From assembly GCF_025252405.1 (NCBI RefSeq), contig NZ_CP104307.1, forward strand, positions 1,798,001 through 1,862,000: DNA of 64,000 bases, read 5' to 3'. Of this stretch, positions 8,111 to 15,904 are shown piece by piece. A program made the position numbers and the translations under genes. The stretch is from Flavobacterium sp. TR2. Lineage in GTDB: Bacteria > Bacteroidota > Bacteroidia > Flavobacteriales > Flavobacteriaceae. The notes beneath the pieces are model-generated. The model was not told the origin of the DNA, searched no databases, and saw only the letters and a program-made list of their open reading frames with translations. Position 1 is the first letter of the stretch, and every line of letters starts with the position of its first letter.

Positions 8111-9109
8111 ATGAGCAGAATAAGAATAGTTGAGGGAACAACAACAATATATACCAAAGGAAACCATTATATGTATTCGGAAGGCAATATCACCTTTAAT
8201 GCTCAAGGTTTTATAAATGAAACGGCGGAGAGTTATTCTTATGGAGACCCTATTGAAGCACCTCCTTTAAGACTTGATGACAGAATAGTGTATGTAAATG
8301 GGCATTTTTATAATAAAGACGGAGCTTTTGAAGGAAAAATAGATGAACCGGATTTTGAGGGAAGTGTTGATGATGTGTATGTATGCGATGGTAAATCTAC
8401 TCAAAAAAATAAAAATGGGGATGATTTTGTTACATACAACAATACAAAGATTTTGAAAGAGAATAATATTAATATTACACATGACAAATTTATAAACAAT
8501 TCCTATTTAATTTGGCACGAAGCTTCGTTAACAGGAAATAAAGATACGGCTTTGTGGATTGCACATACAGTAAATAATGCTTTGAATTCTAAATATAAAA
8601 GAGGCAAGAATACTTTTAATGAATTATTTAAAACAGGTTATTCTTCTGTAAAAGAGTCTGATAAGATTAAAACTATACCTGTAACTTCAAATGCAGAAAA
8701 TCATTGTTTTGCCAGATCAGCGATGATTAGCGTTTTAAGTGGTCAGAATGATCCAACCAGTGATTCATATTTTTGGGATGGTTTAGATTTTTTTACGCGA
8801 AGCGGAGAATTAGATCATCCTAAATTTAAACAATACAAAAGTGTGACGATTATAAAAAAACATTTAGATTTAGCTATCGACTTTTGGAATGTAGATTCGA
8901 ACAAAGCTAAAGTCAATAGGAATGCTATAATTAATTCAATTTTTTCAAAAGAAGAATATAGACTTAAAAATGTAGCTGATGGTTCAATTTTAAATGAAAA
9001 TGGAGTTTTTTCAGGAGCAAGAACAAATTCTCAAAATAATAGTGTGGTGCATGAAAGTTTAAAATCAACAGGATTCAAATCTGGAACAATGTTTTGGACA
9101 ACATTTTAA
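8111..9109 (+). CDS. Putative T6SS effector 2, SleB/CwlJ-like hydrolase domain (inferred)
   Basis: This 332-residue paralogue of the 5048-6172 product aligns without gaps through residue 137. Shared words are 'AESYSYG', 'YVNGHFYN', 'TYN', 'KIL' and 'NITH'. Its core is closer to SleB/CwlJ-type hydrolases than effector 1: 'YLIWHEAS' with E137, 'IAHTVNNAL', then 'ARSAMISVLSGQNDPT' (201-216) and 'FWDGLDFF'. It has no signal peptide, as expected for a T6SS-delivered protein. The gene starts 2 bases after the truncated vgrG stop and is followed 11 bases later by a lipoprotein gene. The C-terminal ~100 residues differ from effector 1 except for a final 'FW' motif. Hydrolase activity on peptidoglycan is inferred from motif order only. 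Confidence 0.7.
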   Translation: MSRIRIVEGTTTIYTKGNHYMYSEGNITFNAQGFINETAESYSYGDPIEAPPLRLDDRIVYVNGHFYNKDGAFEGKIDEPDFEGSVDDVYVCDGKSTQKNKNGDDFVTYNNTKILKENNINITHDKFINNSYLIWHEASLTGNKDTALWIAHTVNNALNSKYKRGKNTFNELFKTGYSSVKESDKIKTIPVTSNAENHCFARSAMISVLSGQNDPTSDSYFWDGLDFFTRSGELDHPKFKQYKSVTIIKKHLDLAIDFWNVDSNKAKVNRNAIINSIFSKEEYRLKNVADGSILNENGVFSGARTNSQNNSVVHESLKSTGFKSGTMFWTTF

Positions 9110-9120
9110 ATTTAGAAACT

Positions 9121-9771
9121 ATGAAATTAACGTTGTACATGTTTACAATCATTTTATTCTTTATTTCTTGCTCTAAAATTGCAAATAATAGCACAAGTGA
9201 TAATCCAAAAGACACTATCAAGATACCCAAAAGTAGTTCTATAGAAAAAAATTGTTTAGAGCAAATTCAGGGTTATGAAGACAGATATGGAATTATATTC
9301 TCGAACTATTATCAAGACGAACCTTTAAGTTTTGATTTTGATAATAATAAAACAATTGATACACTTGCTATTTTAAAACCCTTTTATAAAAACGGAATAG
9401 GTGATTGTTACCCTAAAAATTCTGATTCTGATTTTCCAATTCTGATAATTGCTAAAACAATAAAGAATAGAAGTGATTTTTATAAAATATACAAAAATGT
9501 TTTACAAAATAATGAAGCAAACTATTATGAAAAGATAGTCATTGATAGTAATGGGTTTGTTATTTCTAAAGATATTACAGGGAATAATGGTTTTTATACC
9601 AAAACTTATGTTTCATTTAAAAGCAATGATTTTTATGTTGATAGTATAAGCGTTGAATCTTGGGGATTTCATCAATATCAGAAAACGCTTAAATATAAAA
9701 ATAAAGCTTTTGCATTGTCAAGATATAAACGAACAGATATTGATTCTATTAGGACAATTCTCGATAAATAA
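9121..9771 (+). CDS. Lipoprotein, putative immunity protein for effector 2
   Basis: A longer frame opens at 9094 inside the effector gene, but the ATG at 9121 gives a clean lipoprotein signal ('MKLTLYMFTIILFFISCSK'), with the lipobox Cys at residue 17, and is preferred. The 216-residue product is rich in Asn, Lys, Ser and Asp. It contains 'FDFDNNKTIDTLAIL', like the Asp/Asn-rich 'D.N.D...D' strand of many Flavobacterium lipoproteins of unknown function. It is not evidently related to the putative immunity protein of cassette 1. Position right after the effector and predicted periplasm-facing lipid anchoring suggest immunity. There is no direct evidence. Confidence 0.65.
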   Translation: MKLTLYMFTIILFFISCSKIANNSTSDNPKDTIKIPKSSSIEKNCLEQIQGYEDRYGIIFSNYYQDEPLSFDFDNNKTIDTLAILKPFYKNGIGDCYPKNSDSDFPILIIAKTIKNRSDFYKIYKNVLQNNEANYYEKIVIDSNGFVISKDITGNNGFYTKTYVSFKSNDFYVDSISVESWGFHQYQKTLKYKNKAFALSRYKRTDIDSIRTILDK

Positions 9772-9906
9772 ACAATGATTTTTCTAGTAACTATAATAAG
9801 TTACCTTCTTTAAAGGAGATTTTGGCTTAACCATTAACTATAAATCAATTTCATTTAGTTTTAAAAATAGCTCAACACAGCAGAGAGACTATCTAGTATT
9901 TAATAA

Positions 9907-9934
9907 TAAAAAAAGCGCCTCAACGAGACGCTTT
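9907..9934 (-). terminator. Intrinsic terminator of the NifU-like gene
   Basis: The minus-strand stem AGCGTCTC / GAGGCGCT (9932-9925 and 9921-9914, one G-U pair, 3-base loop) is followed by a T run. The rest of 9772-9955 shows no gene. Confidence 0.8.
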
Positions 9935-9955
9935 TCGATATAATTTTAAATAAGA

Positions 9956-10855
9956 TTAAGCATTTACAGCTTCCACTTTAATAGCTTCATCATTTAACAT
10001 ACTTTTCAGCATATTTTCGATTCCGCTTTTTAGAGTAAAAGTAGAAGAAGGACAGCCGCTGCAAGCACCTTGTAGCAATACTTTTACTGTTTTGTCATCT
10101 TCATTGTAAGATTCAAAAGCAATATTTCCTCCATCGGCAGCTACTGCTGGTTTTACATATTCTTCTAAGATGTTAATGATTTGCTGTGAAGTAACGTCCA
10201 ATTTGTCAAAGGCCTCATCTTTGGATGCTTCATTTTTAGCTGTAGTCTGGATTAAACTTTCGTCTAAAACAGTTCCGCCGTTTTCTATAAACTGTTTGAT
10301 GAATGTTCTCAATTCTAAAGTGATTTCATCCCAGTTATTGATTTCATATTTGGTAACCGAAATATAATTTTCGTCAATAAAAACTTCTTTAACATAAGGG
10401 AATTTAAATAATTCCTGAGCTAATGGAGAAGAAGCGGTCTGATCAATATTTTTATACTCTACAGCTGTGCGGGTAAGCATTCTGCTCACAACAAATTTTA
10501 ATGCAGAAGGATTTGGAGTAGTTTCTCCATAAACTGTAATAGGCTGTTTTTTTGGTTTTGTTTCATCAATATTAATGATAACGCCTCCTTTGTCTACAAA
10601 AGCACTGATTTGCTCTGCAACTGCATCCTTTACATCATCCCAATCCACGATGCTATATCTTTCGATAGCGATAAAATTTCCAGAAATATAAACAGTTTTA
10701 ACAAACGGTAAATAGAATAATTGCTTTGCCAGGGGAGAAGCCTGTGCTTCATCAATATTTTTGAACTCAAAGTTTTGATTCTGAGTAATAAAATCATCAA
10801 ATTCGAACTTTAAAATAGTTGGATTTTGAGTTTCTTTTATAGTGATTTTAGTCAT
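9956..10855 (-). CDS. NifU/Nfu family iron-sulfur scaffold with duplicated N-terminal domain
   Basis: This 299-residue cytoplasmic protein has two tandem Nfu N-terminal-type domains. Residues 1-85 ('NPTILKFEFDD', 'ASPLAKQLFYLPFVKTVYISGNFIAI') and about 105-190 ('NPSALKFVVSR', 'SSPLAQELFKFPYVKEVFIDENYISV') are clearly repeats of each other. The NifU C-terminal domain follows, with the cluster-binding 'GACSGCPSS' (Cys 265 and 268). Nfu proteins carry and deliver Fe-S clusters to client enzymes. The single-copy CxxC indicates one cluster site per chain, shared in a dimer. The gene stands alone with its own terminator. The double N domain seems usual in Bacteroidetes Nfu proteins, as far as I can recall. 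Confidence 0.9.
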   Translation of the reverse strand: MTKITIKETQNPTILKFEFDDFITQNQNFEFKNIDEAQASPLAKQLFYLPFVKTVYISGNFIAIERYSIVDWDDVKDAVAEQISAFVDKGGVIINIDETKPKKQPITVYGETTPNPSALKFVVSRMLTRTAVEYKNIDQTASSPLAQELFKFPYVKEVFIDENYISVTKYEINNWDEITLELRTFIKQFIENGGTVLDESLIQTTAKNEASKDEAFDKLDVTSQQIINILEEYVKPAVAADGGNIAFESYNEDDKTVKVLLQGACSGCPSSTFTLKSGIENMLKSMLNDEAIKVEAVNA

Positions 10856-10998
10856 GGTAATATATTTTTTGCAAATTTACTAAAGTTATTTTCTACTAAT
10901 GGCTATATTTGATTTTTTAATGAAATAATTAAGACTCTTTTCAAATAAATCGTGTTAAATTGCGAGAGTGAAAATTATAAAGAAACAATTTTGTCTTT

Positions 10999-11988
10999 AT
11001 GAAATTAAAAATCAAGGTTTTATTAATTTTTCTCATCACTTCTTTTTACTCTTACTCTCAAGAGGGAATACCTGTTTACTCGGATTATTTGTCTGATAAT
11101 TACTACCTTATTCACCCGTCAATGGCTGGTGCAGCGAACTGTGCTAAAATAAGACTAACAGCAAGAAAACAATGGTTTGGAGAAGAGGACGCACCATCAC
11201 TGCAGACTTTGAGTTTTAATGGAAGAATAGGAGAACGTTCTGGAGCTGGGATTATTGTTTTTAATGACAAAAACGGATATCATTCTGAAAAAGGTGTAAA
11301 ACTGACTTATGCGCACCATATTATGTTTTCAAGAGATGAGCTGGATTTGAATCAGCTTTCTTTTGGAATCAGCGGAGGTTTAATACAAAATCAATTAGAC
11401 GAAACAAAATTTGGAGGAACTTTTGATCCGATCGTTTATGGTTCCATTCAGAAAGATTCTTACTTTAATATTGATGTTGGAGCCTCTTACAATTATCTGA
11501 ATTTTTACGCGCACGCAACAGTTCAGGGATTGCTTGAAACGCGAAGAGAGCTTTACACAGATTATGAAAGCGATAATTTGAGAAAGTTTTTATTCAGTGC
11601 AGGTTATGTATTTGGTAAAAACGATAATTGGACTTGGGAGCCTTCGATTCTTTTTCAGCTGTTTGACCAGACCAAAGAAAAAACACTTGACTTGAATATG
11701 AAAGCCTACAAAAACATGGATTTTGGAAGTCTGTGGGCTGCATTATCTTATAGAGCTGGTTTTGATGGAGCGCAATATATAGGAGGAAACGGGGTAGCTT
11801 CTCAGAAATTGCAATACTTTACGCCAATTATTGGAGTTAACTTCAAGAATTTTATGTTTGCTTACACCTATTCTCAGGTAATGGGAAATGTTAAGTTTGA
11901 CACTGGCGGTTATCACCAAATTACTTTAGGGATTAATTTATTCTGTAAAAAAGAACGTTACGATTGTAATTGTCCTGCCATTAACTAA
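10999..11988 (+). CDS. Type IX secretion system membrane protein, PorP/SprF family
   Basis: This 329-residue protein has a signal peptide ending in 'SYSQ'. The diagnostic PorP/SprF start follows: 'IPVYSDYLSDNYYLIHPSMAGAANC', then 'RLTARKQWFG'. Alternating beta strands and a C-terminal strand complete an outer-membrane barrel. Family members work with the PorSS/T9SS machine, often with one paralogue per cargo protein of the gliding/SprB type. No cargo gene adjoins this one; the nearest T9SS cargo in the window is at 57433-59613. The gene lies 10 bases before the carbonic anhydrase gene and may be co-transcribed with it. Confidence 0.9.
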   Translation: MKLKIKVLLIFLITSFYSYSQEGIPVYSDYLSDNYYLIHPSMAGAANCAKIRLTARKQWFGEEDAPSLQTLSFNGRIGERSGAGIIVFNDKNGYHSEKGVKLTYAHHIMFSRDELDLNQLSFGISGGLIQNQLDETKFGGTFDPIVYGSIQKDSYFNIDVGASYNYLNFYAHATVQGLLETRRELYTDYESDNLRKFLFSAGYVFGKNDNWTWEPSILFQLFDQTKEKTLDLNMKAYKNMDFGSLWAALSYRAGFDGAQYIGGNGVASQKLQYFTPIIGVNFKNFMFAYTYSQVMGNVKFDTGGYHQITLGINLFCKKERYDCNCPAIN

Positions 11989-11998
11989 ATTTATTTTT

Positions 11999-12517
11999 AT
12001 GCTGATTAAATCTGTAAACGGAAAATCGCCTCTTATTCCAGAGGATTGTTATGTTGCCGAAAATGCTACTATTGTTGGAGATGTTACTTTTGGAGAATCT
12101 TGCAGCGTTTGGTTTAATGCTGTGGTTCGTGGTGATGTTCATTTTATTAAAATCGGAAACAAAGTAAACATTCAAGATGGTGCTGTCATTCACTGTACCT
12201 ATCAAAAACATCCTACCGTTATAGGAAATAATGTTTCAATTGGCCATAATGCAATTGTTCACGGCTGTACGATTCATGATAATGTTCTGATCGGAATGGG
12301 GGCAATTGTAATGGATAATTGCGTGGTAGAAAGCAATGCCATAATTGCTGCCGGGGCTGTAGTGACCCAAAATACGGTTGTGACTTCTGGAAGTATCTAT
12401 GCCGGTGTTCCTGCCAAAAAAGTAAAAGACATTGACCAGTCTGATTTTGCAGGCGAAATTGAACGCATTTCGAATAATTACGTGATGTATTCGAGCTGGT
12501 TTAAAAACGAAGATTAA
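11999..12517 (+). CDS. Gamma-class carbonic anhydrase-like protein (left-handed beta helix)
   Basis: This 172-residue protein has hexapeptide repeats throughout ('ATIVGDVTFGESCSVWFNAVVRGD', 'IGNKVNIQDGAVIH'). The gamma-carbonic anhydrase/YrdA ligand set is visible: His in 'AVIHCTY', and two more in 'SIGHNAIVHGC'. It should be a cytoplasmic zinc-dependent trimer interconverting CO2 and bicarbonate, although many YrdA-type members have weak or untested activity. It starts 10 bases after the PorP/SprF stop and is followed by a strong hairpin. Confidence 0.88.
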   Translation: MLIKSVNGKSPLIPEDCYVAENATIVGDVTFGESCSVWFNAVVRGDVHFIKIGNKVNIQDGAVIHCTYQKHPTVIGNNVSIGHNAIVHGCTIHDNVLIGMGAIVMDNCVVESNAIIAAGAVVTQNTVVTSGSIYAGVPAKKVKDIDQSDFAGEIERISNNYVMYSSWFKNED

Positions 12518-12530
12518 ACGTTAAAAATCT

Positions 12531-12587
12531 CAAAAAAAAATCCAAATTCCAAGAGTTTAAGCTTTTTGAAATTTGGATTTTTTTATT
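12531..12587. terminator. Bidirectional terminator between convergent genes
   Basis: Stem AAATCCAAATT (12538-12548) pairs with AATTTGGATTT (12569-12580 region). It is flanked by A9 on the left and T7 on the right, so it can end both the carbonic anhydrase transcript (+) and the response regulator operon (-). Confidence 0.8.
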
Positions 12588-12601
12588 GGAATTTAGAAAA
12601 A

Positions 12602-13315
12602 CTAAAGGTTGATCTTTTCGAAGAAAGTGTTTTTGTAGCTTTCGCTGATTGGAATTCTTTTGTCGCTTATTAAAACCTTGTTTTTCTGAATCGATTTTAC
12701 GTGCTTGATATTAATAATGTATGATCTGTGAATTCTCGCAAAACCTTTGCTCGAAAGTAAATTTTCAAGTTTTATTAAACTGATTAATGTTAGCGTAAAT
12801 TTATTGTCGGTGGTGTAAATTTTGACATAATCTTTAAGGCCTTCAATAAAAAGAATATCAGCAAAATTCAATTTTACGTTTTCATATTCAGCTCGAACAA
12901 ACATAAAATCCTGTTCTATTTCTGGGGCATTATTGTTTTCCGTAAGAGTTGGAGCTGTTGCAGGCTGTAAAACTTGCTGTGCCCTTACCACCGCTTTTAA
13001 AAATCGATGAAACGGAATTGGTTTGACTAAATAATCGACTGCGCCAAGATTAAACCCTTCGACAGCATAATCAGAATATGCGGTCGTAAAAATAACCAGA
13101 GGCTTTTTTTCTATTGTATTTAAAAAATCAATTCCAGAAAAATGCGGCATCTGAATATCCAGAAAAATCAAATCGACATTATTCTGATTGATAAATGAAA
13201 CGGCATCAATAGCATTATTGAAAGTGCTGATGAGCTCAAGAGTATCTACTTTTTTGACAAAATCCTGCAGTAATTCTACAGCTAAAGGTTCGTCATCAAT
13301 AATTACACATTTCAT
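12602..13315 (-). CDS. LytTR-type response regulator
   Basis: This 237-residue protein has a receiver domain with phospho-acceptor Asp53 ('LIFLDIQMPHFSG'), the acidic pair near residue 7 ('IIDDEP'), Thr ('IFTTAYSDYA') and Lys ('YLVKPI'). A linker leads to a LytTR DNA-binding domain from about residue 140 ('ADILFIEGLKDYVKIYT', 'ARIHRSYIINI'). It pairs with the LytS-type kinase encoded just upstream at 13448-14563. The product should bind DNA after phosphorylation. Its targets are unknown, though the envelope genes in the same operon are natural candidates. Confidence 0.92.
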   Translation of the reverse strand: MKCVIIDDEPLAVELLQDFVKKVDTLELISTFNNAIDAVSFINQNNVDLIFLDIQMPHFSGIDFLNTIEKKPLVIFTTAYSDYAVEGFNLGAVDYLVKPIPFHRFLKAVVRAQQVLQPATAPTLTENNNAPEIEQDFMFVRAEYENVKLNFADILFIEGLKDYVKIYTTDNKFTLTLISLIKLENLLSSKGFARIHRSYIINIKHVKSIQKNKVLISDKRIPISESYKNTFFEKINL

Positions 13316-13365
13316 CTTATCTGAATTAGGGTTTAAAAATTTATTTTGGATTCAAAAGTAATTTT

Positions 13366-13409
13366 AAACCAGTAAATTAAGTTTTAAAATTTTCATAAAA
13401 TACTGGTTT
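13366..13409. repeat. Inverted repeat between kinase and regulator genes
   Basis: AAACCAGTA (13366-13374) and TACTGGTTT (13401-13409) are perfect arms 26 bases apart, in the 132-base gap between kinase and regulator. The T run follows on the plus strand, so it is not an obvious terminator for this operon. It could instead affect mRNA stability or be a LytTR operator. Confidence 0.45.
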
Positions 13410-13447
13410 TTGCAAATCAAAATTATGCGTTGACTGTTATTGTTTCT

Positions 13448-14563
13448 TTAATCTATTGCGGTTTTAATTTCGTCTAATTTTAAATTCAAATGAACTCGGT
13501 AATAGTCATTATCCTGAGTAATGGTTAGTTGGTGTGCGTTTGGATAGAGAAGATCAAGACGGCTTTGAATGTTGACTAATCCGATTCCTGAATTTTCGGG
13601 ATCTTTCACATAGTTTTCTATTGTATTTTCGATCCAAAAGTCAAGATTATGATCGGTAATGAGAATTTTGATTTTTACGTGAGCAGCACCTTTATAATCT
13701 GTTCCGTATTTAAAAGCATTTTCTACAAAAGAAATCAATAGCAAAGGCTCGATAAATTTGTTTTTGGTATCGCCATGCACATTAATTACAATGTCTTCAA
13801 TATTGTTTAATCGCAGTTTTTGCAATTCGATGTAATTCTGGATATAATTGACCTCTTTTTCTAAAGCCACCGTTTTGTTGTCTGTTTCATACAGCATATA
13901 CCGCATTAGTTCAGACAAAGTCACGATGGCGTCAGGGACCAAATCAGATTTTTTGTGTGCCAATGAATAAATACTGTTTAAAGAATTAAATAAAAAATGC
14001 GGATTAGTTTGTTTGCGCAGGTAGATTAATTCTGTATTTGTTCGATGCGTTTCGGCAATCAGTTTATTTTGCTGATTATTATAAAATTCAGTTAGCGTTC
14101 TAATAATGGCTGAAATGGTAATAATCAAAATATAGAAAAAAGATGGGGCAATTTTAAAGAAAAGTGGCTGTCTTATTTCTATTCTGTGATGCATTTTGTC
14201 ATTTCTTGGAAAAAAATTAGGATTAGGAGGCATTGTCTTGCGAAGCATTAAATTTTCGGGCCTTAGATGCCTTGACTCAGGAATAAAATAATTTAAGCGT
14301 ATCGCCATAAACAACACAATCAGAACAAAGGCAAACGCAAAATAGGTCCAATATTTTTTTTGCAACAGATAATTAGGAACCAAATAAAAATAGTTCAGAT
14401 AGAACAGTAAAATTCCAGTAAACCATTGGGCGTAAAAGTCACTGCCAATTTTAAATGGACTTTCATAAAACTGAATTAAAGATGTTAAAATAAAGAAAAT
14501 CCATATTGTGCAATGGAACAATATTTTGCTATAACCGCTATTTTTAATGGTATCTATCTGCAT
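13448..14563 (-). CDS. LytS/YehU-type sensor histidine kinase
   Basis: This 371-residue kinase has four hydrophobic segments in the first ~170 residues (starting 'ILFHCTIWIFFILTSLI', 'YFAFAFVLIVLFMAI', 'FFYILIITISAII'). A short coiled linker follows. The His-kinase domain of the LytS class has 'NPHFLFNSLNSIYSLAHKK' with the phospho-His, an N-box 'VENAFKYG' and a G-box 'GIGLVNIQSRL'. It autophosphorylates and passes phosphate to the LytTR regulator downstream. Its start follows the stop of the DUF4907 gene directly (TAA-ATG), so translation is coupled. No extracellular sensor domain is obvious, so sensing may be within the membrane or through partner envelope proteins. Confidence 0.92.
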   Translation of the reverse strand: MQIDTIKNSGYSKILFHCTIWIFFILTSLIQFYESPFKIGSDFYAQWFTGILLFYLNYFYLVPNYLLQKKYWTYFAFAFVLIVLFMAIRLNYFIPESRHLRPENLMLRKTMPPNPNFFPRNDKMHHRIEIRQPLFFKIAPSFFYILIITISAIIRTLTEFYNNQQNKLIAETHRTNTELIYLRKQTNPHFLFNSLNSIYSLAHKKSDLVPDAIVTLSELMRYMLYETDNKTVALEKEVNYIQNYIELQKLRLNNIEDIVINVHGDTKNKFIEPLLLISFVENAFKYGTDYKGAAHVKIKILITDHNLDFWIENTIENYVKDPENSGIGLVNIQSRLDLLYPNAHQLTITQDNDYYRVHLNLKLDEIKTAID

Positions 14564-14896
14564 TTACAATTTTATTTTTAATAAAATTAGTTCATTTTTG
14601 GTTACCGTCGGAGATAAGTTTTGTTTGAGTTTCTGCTTTACAAGTGCGGCAACTTTTAAGGCATCACTTTCTGTTTCAAAGCTTTTAGCATTACTTACTA
14701 CAGGAATGATGGATTGTTTAATTAAAATTTTTTCTTTGTAGACAATTGTATATCCCCATCCAGAATTTGTTTTAAAAGATGCCGCTGTTAAGGCTTCTTT
14801 TTTTGCGCACGAGGCAAAAAGCAAAAGGAGAATAAAAATTATTAAATTCTTCTGGATAGTACTCCAGAAGAATTGTTGAGTATTAGTTATCATCAT
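14564..14896 (-). CDS. Small DUF4907-type lipoprotein or membrane-anchored protein
   Basis: This 110-residue protein has a hydrophobic segment and possible lipobox ('NLIIFILLLLFASCAKK'). A compact domain follows, with 'SGWGYTIVYKEKILIKQSIIPVV' and 'FETESDALKVAALVKQKL', which I associate with DUF4907. The N-terminal extension before the hydrophobic segment is long for a lipoprotein. Its start overlaps the end of the kelch gene by 14 bases, and its stop touches the kinase start. This tight coupling suggests a joint role with the kinase, for example as a periplasmic sensor partner. That role is inferred. Confidence 0.72.
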   Translation of the reverse strand: MMITNTQQFFWSTIQKNLIIFILLLLFASCAKKEALTAASFKTNSGWGYTIVYKEKILIKQSIIPVVSNAKSFETESDALKVAALVKQKLKQNLSPTVTKNELILLKIKL

Positions 14897-15890
14897 CGCT
14901 TTGCTCGTCTAACGGTTTAAATTCCCAAGCATCATCAAAGTAAGTAGAACCAACTCTGCCCAACATATAGAATCCGCGGTTATTGATGGCAAAACCAACA
15001 GCATCTGTTCTTGTAGCGCCTTCCATTGGAGTTCTTTCTGTCCATAAATCAGTTGCAGGATTGTATTCCCAAACCGTTTTAATGTTTTCGCCTCCTACAA
15101 CATACCCTAAACCATTCATAGAAAAGCTCGATGCGTTAGAACGTACAATAGCATAATCGTCGTTATAGCTGTAATCGTCATCTGTATCTTTATCAATATC
15201 TCGCTTTCTTGTCCAAACATCTGTTGATGGATCAAACTCCCAAAAATCTTCTTGATAAACACCATTGTTTACGCCAGTTACGAGGTAAGCTTTATCTGCA
15301 ATTGTAAAAACAGTCGCATTACGTCTTTTGTTACCGCTGAAGCCGTTTACAAGAGTCCACGTATTTGCTTGGTCATCGTACTGATAAAAATCTTTTAAGT
15401 AGTTTCCGTCATAACCAGTTCCAAAGTATGCTTTACCGCCAACTTGAAAGCCAACAGCAGCATAACGAGCCGTTCCGGCAAAGTCTGTTTTTTGAGTCCA
15501 GCTGTTTGCAGCAGGATCATATTGGTAAAAGTCCTTCAATTTATTTGTTCCGTCATAGCCTAAACCTACGTAGCCTTTTTCGTTTAGCGCAAAACTTGAA
15601 GCAGAACTTCTTCCAACACCGCTAAAATCTGCTTTCTGTTCCCAATAATCTCCGTTTGAGTTGTACACCCACAAATCTTTTAAATAAACATCGCCAGTGT
15701 AGCCGCCTACGACATAAGCATAATCTCCGATAACGAAACTTGTAGCACTAGATCTTGCAGGGCCGTCAAAGGCAGATTTTTTAATCCAGTTTCCTACCAA
15801 ATCATCATCGTCATTATCATTGCTGCAGCTTATAAAAAAGAGGCTCGAAAAAAGCGCTGTGAATAAAATTCCTTTTTTTAGATTAATCAT
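14883..15890 (-). CDS. Kelch-repeat lipoprotein (beta-propeller)
   Basis: This 335-residue protein has a lipoprotein signal ('TALFSSLFFISCSND') and then an acidic linker. About six kelch repeats follow, each of the form 'RSSASSFALNEKGYVGLGYDG...F..YDP....W..K.DF'. The repeats close a six-bladed propeller facing the periplasm or the cell surface. Kelch lipoproteins mostly bind proteins or glycans, and no enzyme motif is visible. The surrounding operon (barrel, kelch, DUF4907, kinase, regulator) suggests it takes part in sensing at the envelope. An acidic insert 'DKDTDDDYSYNDDYA' lies between two blades. Confidence 0.88.
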   Translation of the reverse strand: MINLKKGILFTALFSSLFFISCSNDNDDDDLVGNWIKKSAFDGPARSSATSFVIGDYAYVVGGYTGDVYLKDLWVYNSNGDYWEQKADFSGVGRSSASSFALNEKGYVGLGYDGTNKLKDFYQYDPAANSWTQKTDFAGTARYAAVGFQVGGKAYFGTGYDGNYLKDFYQYDDQANTWTLVNGFSGNKRRNATVFTIADKAYLVTGVNNGVYQEDFWEFDPSTDVWTRKRDIDKDTDDDYSYNDDYAIVRSNASSFSMNGLGYVVGGENIKTVWEYNPATDLWTERTPMEGATRTDAVGFAINNRGFYMLGRVGSTYFDDAWEFKPLDEQSDDDN

Positions 15891-15904
15891 AGTGTATTTA
15901 ATAT

